Assembly (NCBI GenBank): GCA_963524205.1
Contig: CAURED010000007.1
Location: 1 to 64,000 of the forward strand
DNA: 64,000 nucleotides
Direction of reading: 5' to 3'
Origin: Aminipila sp963524205
GTDB lineage: Bacteria; Bacillota; Clostridia; Peptostreptococcales; Anaerovoracaceae
Position numbers and translations under genes: made by a program. Shown here one piece after another: positions 44,781 through 53,980 of the stretch. Positions within the stretch are counted from its first letter, which is position 1, and every line of letters starts with the position of its first letter. A model generated the notes under the pieces. The model saw only the letters and a list, made by a program, of their open reading frames with translations, ran no database searches and was not told where the DNA came from.

Positions 44781-44812
44781 AAAACCGGCTCATGAGAGAG
44801 CCGGTTTTTTGT
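44781..44812. terminator. bidirectional terminator
   Basis: AAAACCGGCTC and GAGCCGGTTTTTT form a perfect stem with a short loop. It serves the DUF4037 unit and the class A PBP gene that converge here. Confidence 0.92.
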
Positions 44813-44838
44813 GTTACTATTTTTAATTTAAAATTGTA

Positions 44839-47800
44839 TTAGTGTGGAAGCAGCCAATCTGGGATTGTACTGTTACCATTCTCATCTGTATTATTATTTT
44901 CTCCATTTCCTGGAGATGTACCATTAGCAGGTGGAGTAGTATTATTACTTCCGTTATTACCATTATTTCCGTTGGTGTTATCACCAGGGTTTTCAGGATT
45001 AGTTCCAGTGTTATCTGGTGTTGGTTGAACACCGTTAAAATTATAATTTGTTTTTCCACTAGAACTTACCGGGTACTTTCCAGGATCCGGATTGTGAACC
45101 GGACAATAACTATGTGGTACTTCATACCCTATATCGCCAACAGATGAACTTATCGTGTAAGGACGTTTCACTCCCAATACTTTTCTGGTTGAAGGACAAG
45201 ATGGTGTTGCCAGATATCCTGTTTCTGAACATACGGTTACGTAGGTATGAACATTATCGGTAGTCTTTGGTTCTGTTCCTTTAATAAAATACTCTGAGCG
45301 GACGGTTCCTCTAGGATCCAGTGAACTTAGTGAAGAAGGTAACTTACCACTTATCGTATCAATAGTAACGCTGATAACGTTACTTGGTTTCGAATTATAA
45401 CTTCCAGCTGGAATCTTTGCACATACCTTACCCATGATATTGCTCCAAAGTCTTGCAGCAGCCGTACTTCCCTGACTTAGTTCAATGTTAATATCGTTTC
45501 CAATCCAAACAGCAGCAGAATACTGAGGTGTAAAACCAACAAACCAAGCATCATAATTATCAGTGGTAGTACCGGTTTTACCAGCAGCAGGCTGATTTGA
45601 AATAGCGGCTTTGGATCCTATTCCATGTGTTACGACACTTCTAAGCATATCGCGCATGATAAAAGCTACACCTGGATCTATTACCTGTTTGGTTTGCGGA
45701 GTATTTTCTAATATAACCTCGTCCCGGCTATTTGAAACCTTTGTAAAGGCCATTGGTTCTGAATATTTTCCATCATTTACGAAAGTGCTGTAGGCAGCAG
45801 ACATTTCAAGAGGAGAAATACCTTCTGTCATACCACCAAGAGCGAGTGCAGCAGCATTTAAATCATTAGCCTGACCAGATTCTACAACACTGGAAACCCC
45901 TACTTTCTTTAGGAAGGATAAACTCTTTTGAACACCTAACTGCTGGAAAATTCTTACGGCATTTACGTTTATGGATTGTTCCAATGAAGTTCTCATTGTA
46001 TGTAACCCTTTATAACCTGAATACCAGTTTTTAGGCCATTGTTTTCCCTGAATGATAAGCGGTGTATCATCAATAACGCTGGCAGCAGTAAAGTAGTCAC
46101 CAAATAGTTTTGAAACACCAGCACTATCGCTAAATTTCAGAGTGGTGCCACTATTCAAAGCGTCAACAGAAGCCTGAAGAGCAGGACCATAAACTGCTAT
46201 AGGTTTAATTGATGAACCCGGTTGTCTGGTACTTATCGCTCTGTTGTGTAATAGCCTCCCAACCGTATTTCTGCCACCTAACATAGCTTTAATGGAACCG
46301 GTAGATGGGTCTGAAATGACCATAGCGGATTGTGGCTGAACAACTTTTTGCTTCATCGTGTAGTAGTCGCTGGATATTGCTAAACCCTTTGATGTAGATT
46401 TAAATACACCTGGCATATCAGTAAATAAATCGCTAGATATAATTAAATTACCATCGTTATCTCTTGTTTTGTATTTAGCGGGAATAGATACTACTCCACC
46501 GCCTATGCTATAAAAGACGCCATCTTCAATAGTATACATGTTTTTAAATTCAAGATTATAGTCAACTTTACCTTGGTATTCGACGTTGCAAATAGTTAAT
46601 CTTTTTCCTTTGTAGATAGTAAGTGAATTATCTGAATTTTTTTTGTATTCATCTGAATTAAGTATAAAGTTACCATTCGACTGAAAATAAGTATTGTAAT
46701 TATACAACATGATATTTCCTGAATCGCTTATAATATTTCCGCTTTTATCTTTTTTAAGGTTAGCGACCCCAGGGAAATTGCGGTTATTTGAAAATTCTTT
46801 TTCGGCAATATGCTGCATATCCGAATTCATAGTTGTATATATTTTCAAACCACCTGTATAAATCATCTGGTTTGCTTCCTCTTCGGATTTTCCAGCTTCA
46901 TTTACAAGAGAATTTACTACCTGTTCAACAACATAATCTGCAAAGTATGAAGAAATTTCAGATGTAGAACCAGAGCTTGGCTTCAAATGATCCTTTAAAT
47001 TGGTTGCTAATGCATCAGAACGTTCTGAATCGGTAATAAATCCTTGCTCATTCATAAATTTTAAACAATTTTCTCTTCTACTTTCGGATATATCATTGTA
47101 CACATAATAAAAGTCATTACCCTTTAACAAAATATCACTATCATCAGGATTGGTAATATTTTCAGGATATATTTTCTTAATAAGTGCATAAGAATCTGGA
47201 GCTTGCGGAAGCGTTGCTAACGAAGCACATTCTAACAAATCTAAATCACTAACATCTTTTGAAAAGTATGCTTGTGAAGCAGCCTGTACACCATAAGAAT
47301 TATAACCCAGATATATTGTATTAAGGTATGCTTCTATAATTTCTTCTTTTGTTAAATGCTTTTCCAATAATATAGTATAATATGCCTCTTTAATTTTTCG
47401 TGTTAAAGAGCGTTCTGATTTTGTTTCGGATAAGTATAAATTTCTAGCTAGCTGTTGTGTAATGGTACTGGTTCCGCTAATTTTACCAGTACTAAAACTA
47501 TCCTTAACAGCTCCAAGTATACGTACAAAATTAAACCCGTGATGATCCCAGAAGGTCTTATCTTCAAGAGCCACAAAAGCATCCACTAAGTTCTGAGGGA
47601 GTTCGCTATATTCTACATTTGTTCTAGTACCTTCAGCAGAGAATGAAGTTAAATTATCAATTACATTTCCCTGATCATCATAAAGGGTTGAACTTTCACT
47701 TAAAAGTGAATAGATGTTGTTAGGATCAATTTCAGGAGCCTTAATTACAATCGAAATTATTAAGGCACTTAAAACTATGCCTCCCAATAATCCTAATCCT

Positions 47801-48165
47801 GCCAAAAATAAAATAAATTTTTTAGGATTAAGCTTATGTTTGTGTTTCTTTTTATTAACACCTGTATTCTTTTCCATAATGTTTTCCTCGTCATCAAGTA
47901 CAGTTGAGGTTGAACGCTTAAGTGAAAACTCTTTTTTGGTTTTAGTTTTTTTCTCGTTAAGTCTATCCATTCGAGTTTTTCGTCTAGCCTCAATTTCTGA
48001 TTTCTCTTCTTGTTGTTGCTTTTCCATTTCGTTAAATCTTGAAAGAAACTCTTCAACATTTGTAGAATTATCATTGGTTTTTTCTTCAAATTGGTTAAAG
48101 AATTCATCTATTTTTCTTAATTTATCCTCATTGGTTTCATTTTTATTTTTAAATTCGTCTGACAA
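44839..48165 (-). CDS. class A penicillin-binding protein (PBP1A-like)
   Basis: About 1108 residues. The start is taken as TTG, five bases after AGGTG; a TTG eight codons upstream is the alternative. A Lys/Glu-rich coiled cytoplasmic tail of about 110 residues is followed by one membrane helix (ILFLAGLGLLGGIVLSALII), then the GT51 glycosyltransferase (EDKTFWDHHGFNFVRILGA, GTSTITQQLARNLYL, EAYLNTIYLG). The transpeptidase has SSIK, SINV and KTGTT. A final tail of about 90 residues is rich in Asn, Gly, Pro and Thr and probably spans the wall. It polymerises and cross-links peptidoglycan. The transpeptidase is split by an unusually long mixed region after the GT domain. Confidence 0.92.
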   Translation of the reverse strand: MSDEFKNKNETNEDKLRKIDEFFNQFEEKTNDNSTNVEEFLSRFNEMEKQQQEEKSEIEARRKTRMDRLNEKKTKTKKEFSLKRSTSTVLDDEENIMEKNTGVNKKKHKHKLNPKKFILFLAGLGLLGGIVLSALIISIVIKAPEIDPNNIYSLLSESSTLYDDQGNVIDNLTSFSAEGTRTNVEYSELPQNLVDAFVALEDKTFWDHHGFNFVRILGAVKDSFSTGKISGTSTITQQLARNLYLSETKSERSLTRKIKEAYYTILLEKHLTKEEIIEAYLNTIYLGYNSYGVQAASQAYFSKDVSDLDLLECASLATLPQAPDSYALIKKIYPENITNPDDSDILLKGNDFYYVYNDISESRRENCLKFMNEQGFITDSERSDALATNLKDHLKPSSGSTSEISSYFADYVVEQVVNSLVNEAGKSEEEANQMIYTGGLKIYTTMNSDMQHIAEKEFSNNRNFPGVANLKKDKSGNIISDSGNIMLYNYNTYFQSNGNFILNSDEYKKNSDNSLTIYKGKRLTICNVEYQGKVDYNLEFKNMYTIEDGVFYSIGGGVVSIPAKYKTRDNDGNLIISSDLFTDMPGVFKSTSKGLAISSDYYTMKQKVVQPQSAMVISDPSTGSIKAMLGGRNTVGRLLHNRAISTRQPGSSIKPIAVYGPALQASVDALNSGTTLKFSDSAGVSKLFGDYFTAASVIDDTPLIIQGKQWPKNWYSGYKGLHTMRTSLEQSINVNAVRIFQQLGVQKSLSFLKKVGVSSVVESGQANDLNAAALALGGMTEGISPLEMSAAYSTFVNDGKYSEPMAFTKVSNSRDEVILENTPQTKQVIDPGVAFIMRDMLRSVVTHGIGSKAAISNQPAAGKTGTTTDNYDAWFVGFTPQYSAAVWIGNDINIELSQGSTAAARLWSNIMGKVCAKIPAGSYNSKPSNVISVTIDTISGKLPSSLSSLDPRGTVRSEYFIKGTEPKTTDNVHTYVTVCSETGYLATPSCPSTRKVLGVKRPYTISSSVGDIGYEVPHSYCPVHNPDPGKYPVSSSGKTNYNFNGVQPTPDNTGTNPENPGDNTNGNNGNNGSNNTTPPANGTSPGNGENNNTDENGNSTIPDWLLPH

Positions 48166-48365
48166 AATATCACCTGCCTTATCATACAAAAACTCTATTA
48201 TATTATAGCATAGATAGAATAAAAGGCAAAAGAATTTATAAATCTAAGTAAATTCTTAATAATTTGTTTATAATTTATTATTGACATTTTTAACGTTTTT
48301 GCTGACATCATTAGATATTTATGGCAAAATAATATAACAGGGATTAACCTAAGGAGGAAAACAAA

Positions 48366-48797
48366 ATGTATGATAGTATAGACGTGGCAAGAGCAGCTAT
48401 AGCATTAGCTATTACACCAAATAGATCAGAAGAAGAAAAAATGATTGAGGAACTTGCTCAGAAAAATATTAAAGCAGCAGCTGTGGATATTGGTGGTGAT
48501 ATTATAAATGCTACGCATATTGTCATCGAGAGATCAATATTTATAGCTAGAAAAGCAGGTATAATAAAAGAAGAGCATGTACAAGATGGCGCTGTTGCTG
48601 GAGCTGCTCGGGAAGCCCAGACACAAATTATTGCCAAAGCAGTAGGACTAAATGGTGGCGGCAAAATAGCCATATGCAGAAGTGACGAACATGTTACTGT
48701 ATGTATATTTATGAGTATAGGCATGATGTATTTAAATGAAGTTGTAGTCGGGCTTGGCCATAGAACAATTCCAGCTATAAGTAATGCAGAAAAATAA
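48366..48797 (+). CDS. HutP family RNA-binding regulator
   Basis: A protein of 143 residues with AAGGAGG ahead. Nearly the whole HutP core is visible: LAITPNRSEEEKMIEELAQK, GAVAGAAREAQTQI, and the metal/histidine-site region DEHVTVCIFMSIGMMYLNEVVV cut by GLGHRTIP. In B. subtilis HutP binds hut mRNA with Mg2+ and histidine and prevents termination. No hut genes are nearby, so the target here may differ. It is transcribed alone between the PBP and comEC genes. Confidence 0.88.
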   Translation: MYDSIDVARAAIALAITPNRSEEEKMIEELAQKNIKAAAVDIGGDIINATHIVIERSIFIARKAGIIKEEHVQDGAVAGAAREAQTQIIAKAVGLNGGGKIAICRSDEHVTVCIFMSIGMMYLNEVVVGLGHRTIPAISNAEK

Positions 48798-48878
48798 TAA
48801 TTAATATTGATTAAATGTAAATATATGGTAAAATAGTTTAGGGATTATAAATAATGGCTTTACTTGGGGGTTTTTACT

Positions 48879-51278
48879 TTGAGAAGGCCAGCTGTTTTTA
48901 TTTGCGGTGCCTACATATTAGGTATGGCAATGGAATTGTTTTTAAGATTAAATCAGTTTATCATTTTAATCATTGCTGCTTGTAGTATAATTGCAATGAT
49001 AGTTAGTATGCATTTTTATAAAACTCACAGACTTAGATGGAACAAGAAATATCTATGTCTGTTTTTTATTGCTTTTACAGTAGGAATATTTGGAGCCGTG
49101 CAATATAGTTATCAGTCAAATAAAATAGGGATTTTAGAAAAAAATCAAGGGGAGTATTTAAAGATCCAAGGAAAAGTAATTTCTGTGGCAGAGAAGGATG
49201 AAGAAAATCATAAGATAATAGTTGTAGTAAAGAACCTTGATGGTTTTGGAAACTTACCTAGTAAAGAAAAAATCCTAGTCAACATGTATGGTCCATGTCC
49301 TGAATATTATAAATTACAGGGAAACATTATACAAACAATAGGTTTTATAGAATTACCTACGGCAAGAAGAAATCCTAAAACCTTTGACTATAAGATGTAT
49401 TTAAAGACAAAAGGAATATCAACGATTATGTCTGTGATGGCTGAGAATATTCAAGTGTCTAGCAAAACAAATAACCATTATCTTAATTATTTATCTGAAA
49501 TGAAGTACATCTTTAAGTGCAATATATACCGTTTATTTGATGAACAATTAGCAGGCTTGTTAATGGGTATGATTTTTGGAGATAATAGCGGATTGTCAGA
49601 AGAACTTTATGAATCCTTTCAAAAAAATGGCATATGTCATGTATTGGCAGTGAGCGGACTTCATATAGGGGCATTATATGTTTGCGTTAATGCTATTTTA
49701 GGAGGAAGGAAAAAAATAAAGTTTTATATAATAAGTGTAATGATACTATTTTTTTATGCTTCTTTAGCTAATTTTTCTCCTTCAGTTATGAGAGCAGTAT
49801 TGATGATCACTTTACATATATTTTCAAAATATATGAATTGCAGATATGATATGTTTACATCAGGGGTCATAACTATGTCGGTAATGCTATGTTTTAATCC
49901 TTTGTCTCTTATAAATTTAGGATTTCAATTATCTTTTTTAGCCATATTTACATTGGCAGTTATATTGCCTGCTGCGCAAAGAATATGTGATAAAAGTATA
50001 ACGCCCATCCTTGTTATACAGGCAGGTATGGCGCCTATTTCAGCGTTTGCATTTAATTACTTTTCATTTAGTGCTTTTTTAGCAAATATTCCTGTAATAT
50101 TTATAGCCGGGTTGTTAATTCCATTGGGAATGTTATTATTACTTTTTTCGACTATTGCTGCAAGCTTGCCAGATTTGGGCATGGTCACTACTGTTGTAAA
50201 TTCTGGTTTTCAAATTACTGGAGTAGTAGTAGAATTTTTCTCAAAACTGCTGCTTCTTATAAATGATTTGGCTTTTATAGATAATCTTTCGTATAAGTAT
50301 GTAATAAGTCCTCCGCTATGGACTGTACTTCTTTATTATGGCACTTTATTTTTTATATCATCAGAATCTTTTAGAATTATGTGGCAGAGAAAGCATTACA
50401 AACAAATTTTTAGATTTGGGATAACAATAATATGTGTAACTTTTATCTTGGGTAATTCCCTTAAAGACGGATTTGAACATGTTCAGCTTACTTTCGTTGA
50501 TGTTGGACAAGGTGACTGTTTATTAATAAAGACACCTGAGGGACAGAATGTATTAATAGATAGCGGGGGCAGCAGCCAGTATGATGTAGGTAAAAAATTA
50601 TTGCTTCCATTTCTTTTGAAAAATGGAGTCAAAGAAATTGATATGGCTATTATAACCCATTTACATACTGATCACGTGGGAGGACTTTGTTCATTATCAA
50701 AAGAACTGCCTGTAAAAAAAGTAGGAATATATGAGGGGAATTCATTGATTTCAGATAAGGTAGAGGAGCGAGTAGGAGTATCAGCAGAGCATTTTGTTTA
50801 TTTAACAAAAGGACAAAGCGTGCAAATAGGAAAGGATTTAGAAATTAAGGTGCTATATCCAAGTAAAAAGTCCTTTGAAGAGTATAGCCAGATGATGGAG
50901 AACGAAAAGGATGAAAATGCCACATGTCTGGTTATGAAAATAATGTTTAAAGGAGTTTCTGTAATCATGACAGGTGATATAGATACGAATGGTGAAATGA
51001 ATATTTTAGCGGACAATTCAGATAAGTGCTTGAACACTGACATTTTAAAGGTTGCTCATCATGGTAGTAAATATGGAAGCTCGCAGGAGTTTTTAGAGGC
51101 AGTGAAACCTAAGATAGCAGTTGTTCAAGTAGGGAAGAACACCTATGGACATCCTGATAAGAAAACTTTGGAGAGAATAGAAAATGCAGGGGCTTTTGTT
51201 TATAGAAATGATATTCAGGGTGCAGTGGGAGTAGAGATTAAGAAAGATGGAAAGGTTCAAATACGCACTATGATTTAA
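48879..51278 (+). CDS. comEC: ComEC/Rec2 family DNA-uptake channel
   Basis: About 799 residues from the TTG placed eight bases after GGGGGT; an upstream TTG at 48864 overlaps this ribosome site. The N-terminal third has membrane helices and an OB-like soluble loop, then the 'competence' membrane domain (HVLAVSGLHIGALYVCVNAI). The last 270 residues are a metallo-beta-lactamase-like domain: DVGQGDCLLIKTPEGQN, THLHTDHVGG, MTGDID and HHGSKYGS. It is the channel carrying single-stranded DNA inward in natural transformation. Presence of the gene alone does not prove competence. Confidence 0.92.
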   Translation: MRRPAVFICGAYILGMAMELFLRLNQFIILIIAACSIIAMIVSMHFYKTHRLRWNKKYLCLFFIAFTVGIFGAVQYSYQSNKIGILEKNQGEYLKIQGKVISVAEKDEENHKIIVVVKNLDGFGNLPSKEKILVNMYGPCPEYYKLQGNIIQTIGFIELPTARRNPKTFDYKMYLKTKGISTIMSVMAENIQVSSKTNNHYLNYLSEMKYIFKCNIYRLFDEQLAGLLMGMIFGDNSGLSEELYESFQKNGICHVLAVSGLHIGALYVCVNAILGGRKKIKFYIISVMILFFYASLANFSPSVMRAVLMITLHIFSKYMNCRYDMFTSGVITMSVMLCFNPLSLINLGFQLSFLAIFTLAVILPAAQRICDKSITPILVIQAGMAPISAFAFNYFSFSAFLANIPVIFIAGLLIPLGMLLLLFSTIAASLPDLGMVTTVVNSGFQITGVVVEFFSKLLLLINDLAFIDNLSYKYVISPPLWTVLLYYGTLFFISSESFRIMWQRKHYKQIFRFGITIICVTFILGNSLKDGFEHVQLTFVDVGQGDCLLIKTPEGQNVLIDSGGSSQYDVGKKLLLPFLLKNGVKEIDMAIITHLHTDHVGGLCSLSKELPVKKVGIYEGNSLISDKVEERVGVSAEHFVYLTKGQSVQIGKDLEIKVLYPSKKSFEEYSQMMENEKDENATCLVMKIMFKGVSVIMTGDIDTNGEMNILADNSDKCLNTDILKVAHHGSKYGSSQEFLEAVKPKIAVVQVGKNTYGHPDKKTLERIENAGAFVYRNDIQGAVGVEIKKDGKVQIRTMI

Positions 51279-51370
51279 TACTTAAAAGTGATATAATGAT
51301 ATATTAAGAATTTTTCTATATTTATGTAATTTAGCAATAGAATTTGTATTTGATTTTGGGAGATATGATA

Positions 51371-52429
51371 ATGACGTATCAGTATAAGCAGACAGAAAAG
51401 GAACATGCTTTTCAAACGATAGCTAAAGACTTAAAGGCAGATAAAGTAGGACCGGTTGCTGCACTTTTTGGACGAGAGCAATATCTTGTAAATTGGTCGT
51501 GTGAGCAAATTGTTGATAAATATATTAATCCTGCATGCAAGGAATTGGATCTATCCGTGCTTGAGGGAGAAAAAATAACCATAGATGCCATAAAAGAAGC
51601 TTGTGAAACTTTTACAATGATGTCTGAAAAAAGGATAGTGATTGTAAAAGATTTTACATTGCTCGAAGGAACAAAGATGAAGGGCTTTTCAGAAAATCAG
51701 GAGAGCGAACTGGCTGATTATATGAAACATGTACCAGAAGGATGTATACTGCTTATTACTGCAAATAATGCAGACAAAAGAAAGAGGCTTTTCAAGGCCA
51801 TAAACGAGAACGGACAGGCATATGATTTTGAGGCTTTAAGTGAAAAAGCTTTAAAATCATTTGTAGAAAAAAGATTCAGGTCAGCAGAGAAAGTAACAAA
51901 ACCTTCCATTATAAATGAATTTGTACAAAGCAGTGGATATTTTCATAAAGAAGCAAATTATACATTATATAATCTTGAAAATGATATTCGTAAAATAATT
52001 GCATATAGTGAGGGCGAAGAAATATTATTATCTGATGTGCTGGCTACAGTTTCAGGGAATCTTGAGACAAGTGTATTCGCTATGCTTGATGCTATAAGTA
52101 TAGGACGGAAAGATGAGGCATATATTTTGTTGAATTCCCTGCTAAGTGCAGGTGAAAATCTGTATATGATTCTTTCACTAATTGCCTCACAATTTGAAAT
52201 CATTTTAGAAGTGAAAGAGATGCTGGAAGAGGGAAAAAATCAAAAGCAAATACAAGGCATATTAAAAATTCATGAGTTTAGGATAAAAAAGGCCATGTCC
52301 TTTGCTGGGAGATATTCAGTTAACAACTTAAGAAAGATATTAACTAAAGTTTATGAGATAGACCGAAGTATAAAGACAGGTATACTGGAACAAAATTTAG
52401 CACTTGAACTATTTATAGCACAGATTTAG
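51371..52429 (+). CDS. holA: DNA polymerase III delta subunit
   Basis: A protein of 352 residues; the start is the ATG eight bases after GGGAG. It resembles Firmicutes HolA: VAALFGREQYLVNWSCEQIV, the middle DAIKEACETFTMMSEKRIVI and LENDIRKIIAYSEG, and a helical C-terminus, LLSAGENLYMILSLIASQFE. It opens the beta clamp in the clamp loader. Its location behind comEC is conserved in Firmicutes and supports the call. Confidence 0.9.
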   Translation: MTYQYKQTEKEHAFQTIAKDLKADKVGPVAALFGREQYLVNWSCEQIVDKYINPACKELDLSVLEGEKITIDAIKEACETFTMMSEKRIVIVKDFTLLEGTKMKGFSENQESELADYMKHVPEGCILLITANNADKRKRLFKAINENGQAYDFEALSEKALKSFVEKRFRSAEKVTKPSIINEFVQSSGYFHKEANYTLYNLENDIRKIIAYSEGEEILLSDVLATVSGNLETSVFAMLDAISIGRKDEAYILLNSLLSAGENLYMILSLIASQFEIILEVKEMLEEGKNQKQIQGILKIHEFRIKKAMSFAGRYSVNNLRKILTKVYEIDRSIKTGILEQNLALELFIAQI

Positions 52430-52443
52430 GAGGAAAAATACAA

Positions 52444-53367
52444 ATGTCTAAGTCTTTAAAAGCAGATTTGATGCTTATGCTTGTGACTTTATGCTGGGGT
52501 GTATCCTATATATTGATGAATGTTTGTTTAGGGGAAATAGGACCACTTACGTTGAATGCATATCGATTTTTAATAGCGTTTTTCGCTGCACTTATATTAG
52601 CTTTTCCGAAGTTGAAAAATGTAAATAAGGCTACGCTTAGATATAGTGCAATGATTGGATTAGCTTTAGCCCTTGTTTATATAAGTGTAACTTATGGTGT
52701 TATGTATACCAGTTTATCCAATGCAGGTTTTTTATGTGCTTTAACTGTAATTATTACACCCATATTAGCGTTTTATATTAAGAAGGAAGCACCAAACAAA
52801 AAATTGATAGCTGTTCTTATTATGTGTTTAATAGGTATAGGATTAATGACTTTAAATGAGCAGCTTAAGCCAGCTTTAGGTGATGTGCTTTGTATATTGT
52901 GTGCTTTTATTTATGCGGTAGATTTAATGATAGTAGATAAAGCCGTACATAAAGAAGAAGTTAATGCATTTCAATTAGGAGTATATCAATTGGGATTTAC
53001 AGGTTTGTATATGTTTGTTTTAGCTATAGTTTTAGAGATACCTGTATTGCCAAGTAAGCCTAGCATATGGGCGGCTATGCTGTTTTTGGCTATATTTTGC
53101 ACTGGGGTTGCATTTATAGTACAGGTCATAGCTCAACAATATACATCTGCCACACATGTGGGCGTGATATTTGCTCTTGAACCTGTATTTGCAGCTATTG
53201 CCGCATTCTTTTTTGCGGGCGAAAGATTAATGCCAAGGGCATATATAGGTGCCCTGTTAATGCTGGCAGGTATTATTATATTGGAGGTCGATTTCAAGAG
53301 CATTGTTAATAAAAAAATAGCTTCAAAGGGGCTAGATTTTGACAATTTTGACAATTTTAAAGATTGA
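52444..53367 (+). CDS. EamA/DMT family transporter
   Basis: A protein of 307 residues with GGAGG nine bases ahead. Ten membrane helices make two EamA repeats (LVTLCWGVSYILMNVCLGEI at the start; FALEPVFAAIAAFFFAGERL in the second repeat). The family exports amino acids or other metabolites; no specific substrate is indicated. The C-terminus is an odd polar tail, DFDNFDNFKD. It lies 14 bases after holA and may be co-transcribed. Confidence 0.88.
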   Translation: MSKSLKADLMLMLVTLCWGVSYILMNVCLGEIGPLTLNAYRFLIAFFAALILAFPKLKNVNKATLRYSAMIGLALALVYISVTYGVMYTSLSNAGFLCALTVIITPILAFYIKKEAPNKKLIAVLIMCLIGIGLMTLNEQLKPALGDVLCILCAFIYAVDLMIVDKAVHKEEVNAFQLGVYQLGFTGLYMFVLAIVLEIPVLPSKPSIWAAMLFLAIFCTGVAFIVQVIAQQYTSATHVGVIFALEPVFAAIAAFFFAGERLMPRAYIGALLMLAGIIILEVDFKSIVNKKIASKGLDFDNFDNFKD

Positions 53368-53374
53368 ATTACTG

Positions 53375-53403
53375 TTGCTATTAGGGCTGTTTTTAAGTAT
53401 AAT
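53375..53403 (+). promoter_or_regulatory. promoter for the NuoE/NuoF/fusion operon
   Basis: TTGCTA, exactly 17 bases, then a perfect TATAAT. It lies 53 bases ahead of the first gene. Confidence 0.6.
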
Positions 53404-53455
53404 AGACTATAACTAGTTTGTTATATTTGACAATAAAAAAGGTAGGAGGATTATT

Positions 53456-53968
53456 ATGTGTGAAAAATGTGGTTTTCAAGACCAAAACTTTGCTGCCGAC
53501 TTTAAGGAGCTCGCTCCAGTGTTGAAAAAGTATGGTAAGGTGCCTGGAAGCTTGATAACAATCTTGCAGAAGGCACAAGATATCTATGGATATTTATCCA
53601 TAGATGCGATTAATTATATTTCACAGCAGACTGGTATAAAACCAGCCAAAATCTACGGAGTTGCAACATTCTATGCACAGTTTAGATTACAGCCCATTGG
53701 CCAATATCTAATTATGCTTTGTAAGGGTACAGCATGTCATGTAAACGGCGCAGATATTATAGAAGAGGCAGTCAGTGAATATTTAGGTATTCATGATGGA
53801 GAAACAACAGAGGACGGGCTTTTTACGTTAAATAATGTAGCATGCTTAGGTTGTTGCTCACTTGCACCTGTTATGATGGTTAAGAGTGCTGAAGGGGATG
53901 AAACCTATGGCAATCTTACTAAGGACAGTGTTAAAGAAGTCCTTGCTGAAATTAAAGCAAGAGCATAG
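53456..53968 (+). CDS. NuoE/HydC-like [2Fe-2S] subunit of a flavin-iron-sulfur complex
   Basis: A protein of 170 residues with TAGGAGG ahead. After a helical N-terminus comes a thioredoxin-like [2Fe-2S] domain with CKGTACHVNGAD and ACLGCCSLAP, giving four cluster cysteines. Matches 24-kDa subunits of complex I and electron-bifurcating hydrogenases. It starts a three-gene operon whose other members bind FMN/NADH and FAD/NAD(P)H, so it probably relays electrons within that complex. An extra N-terminal CEKCGF is present. Confidence 0.9.
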   Translation: MCEKCGFQDQNFAADFKELAPVLKKYGKVPGSLITILQKAQDIYGYLSIDAINYISQQTGIKPAKIYGVATFYAQFRLQPIGQYLIMLCKGTACHVNGADIIEEAVSEYLGIHDGETTEDGLFTLNNVACLGCCSLAPVMMVKSAEGDETYGNLTKDSVKEVLAEIKARA

Positions 53969-53980
53969 GAGGGAGTAACG

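Noticed and set aside
47714..48208. 164-residue plus-strand frame over the PBP1A N-terminus
   Set aside because: Ser/Phe/Leu-rich antisense shadow of the Glu/Lys-rich coiled segment of the PBP.
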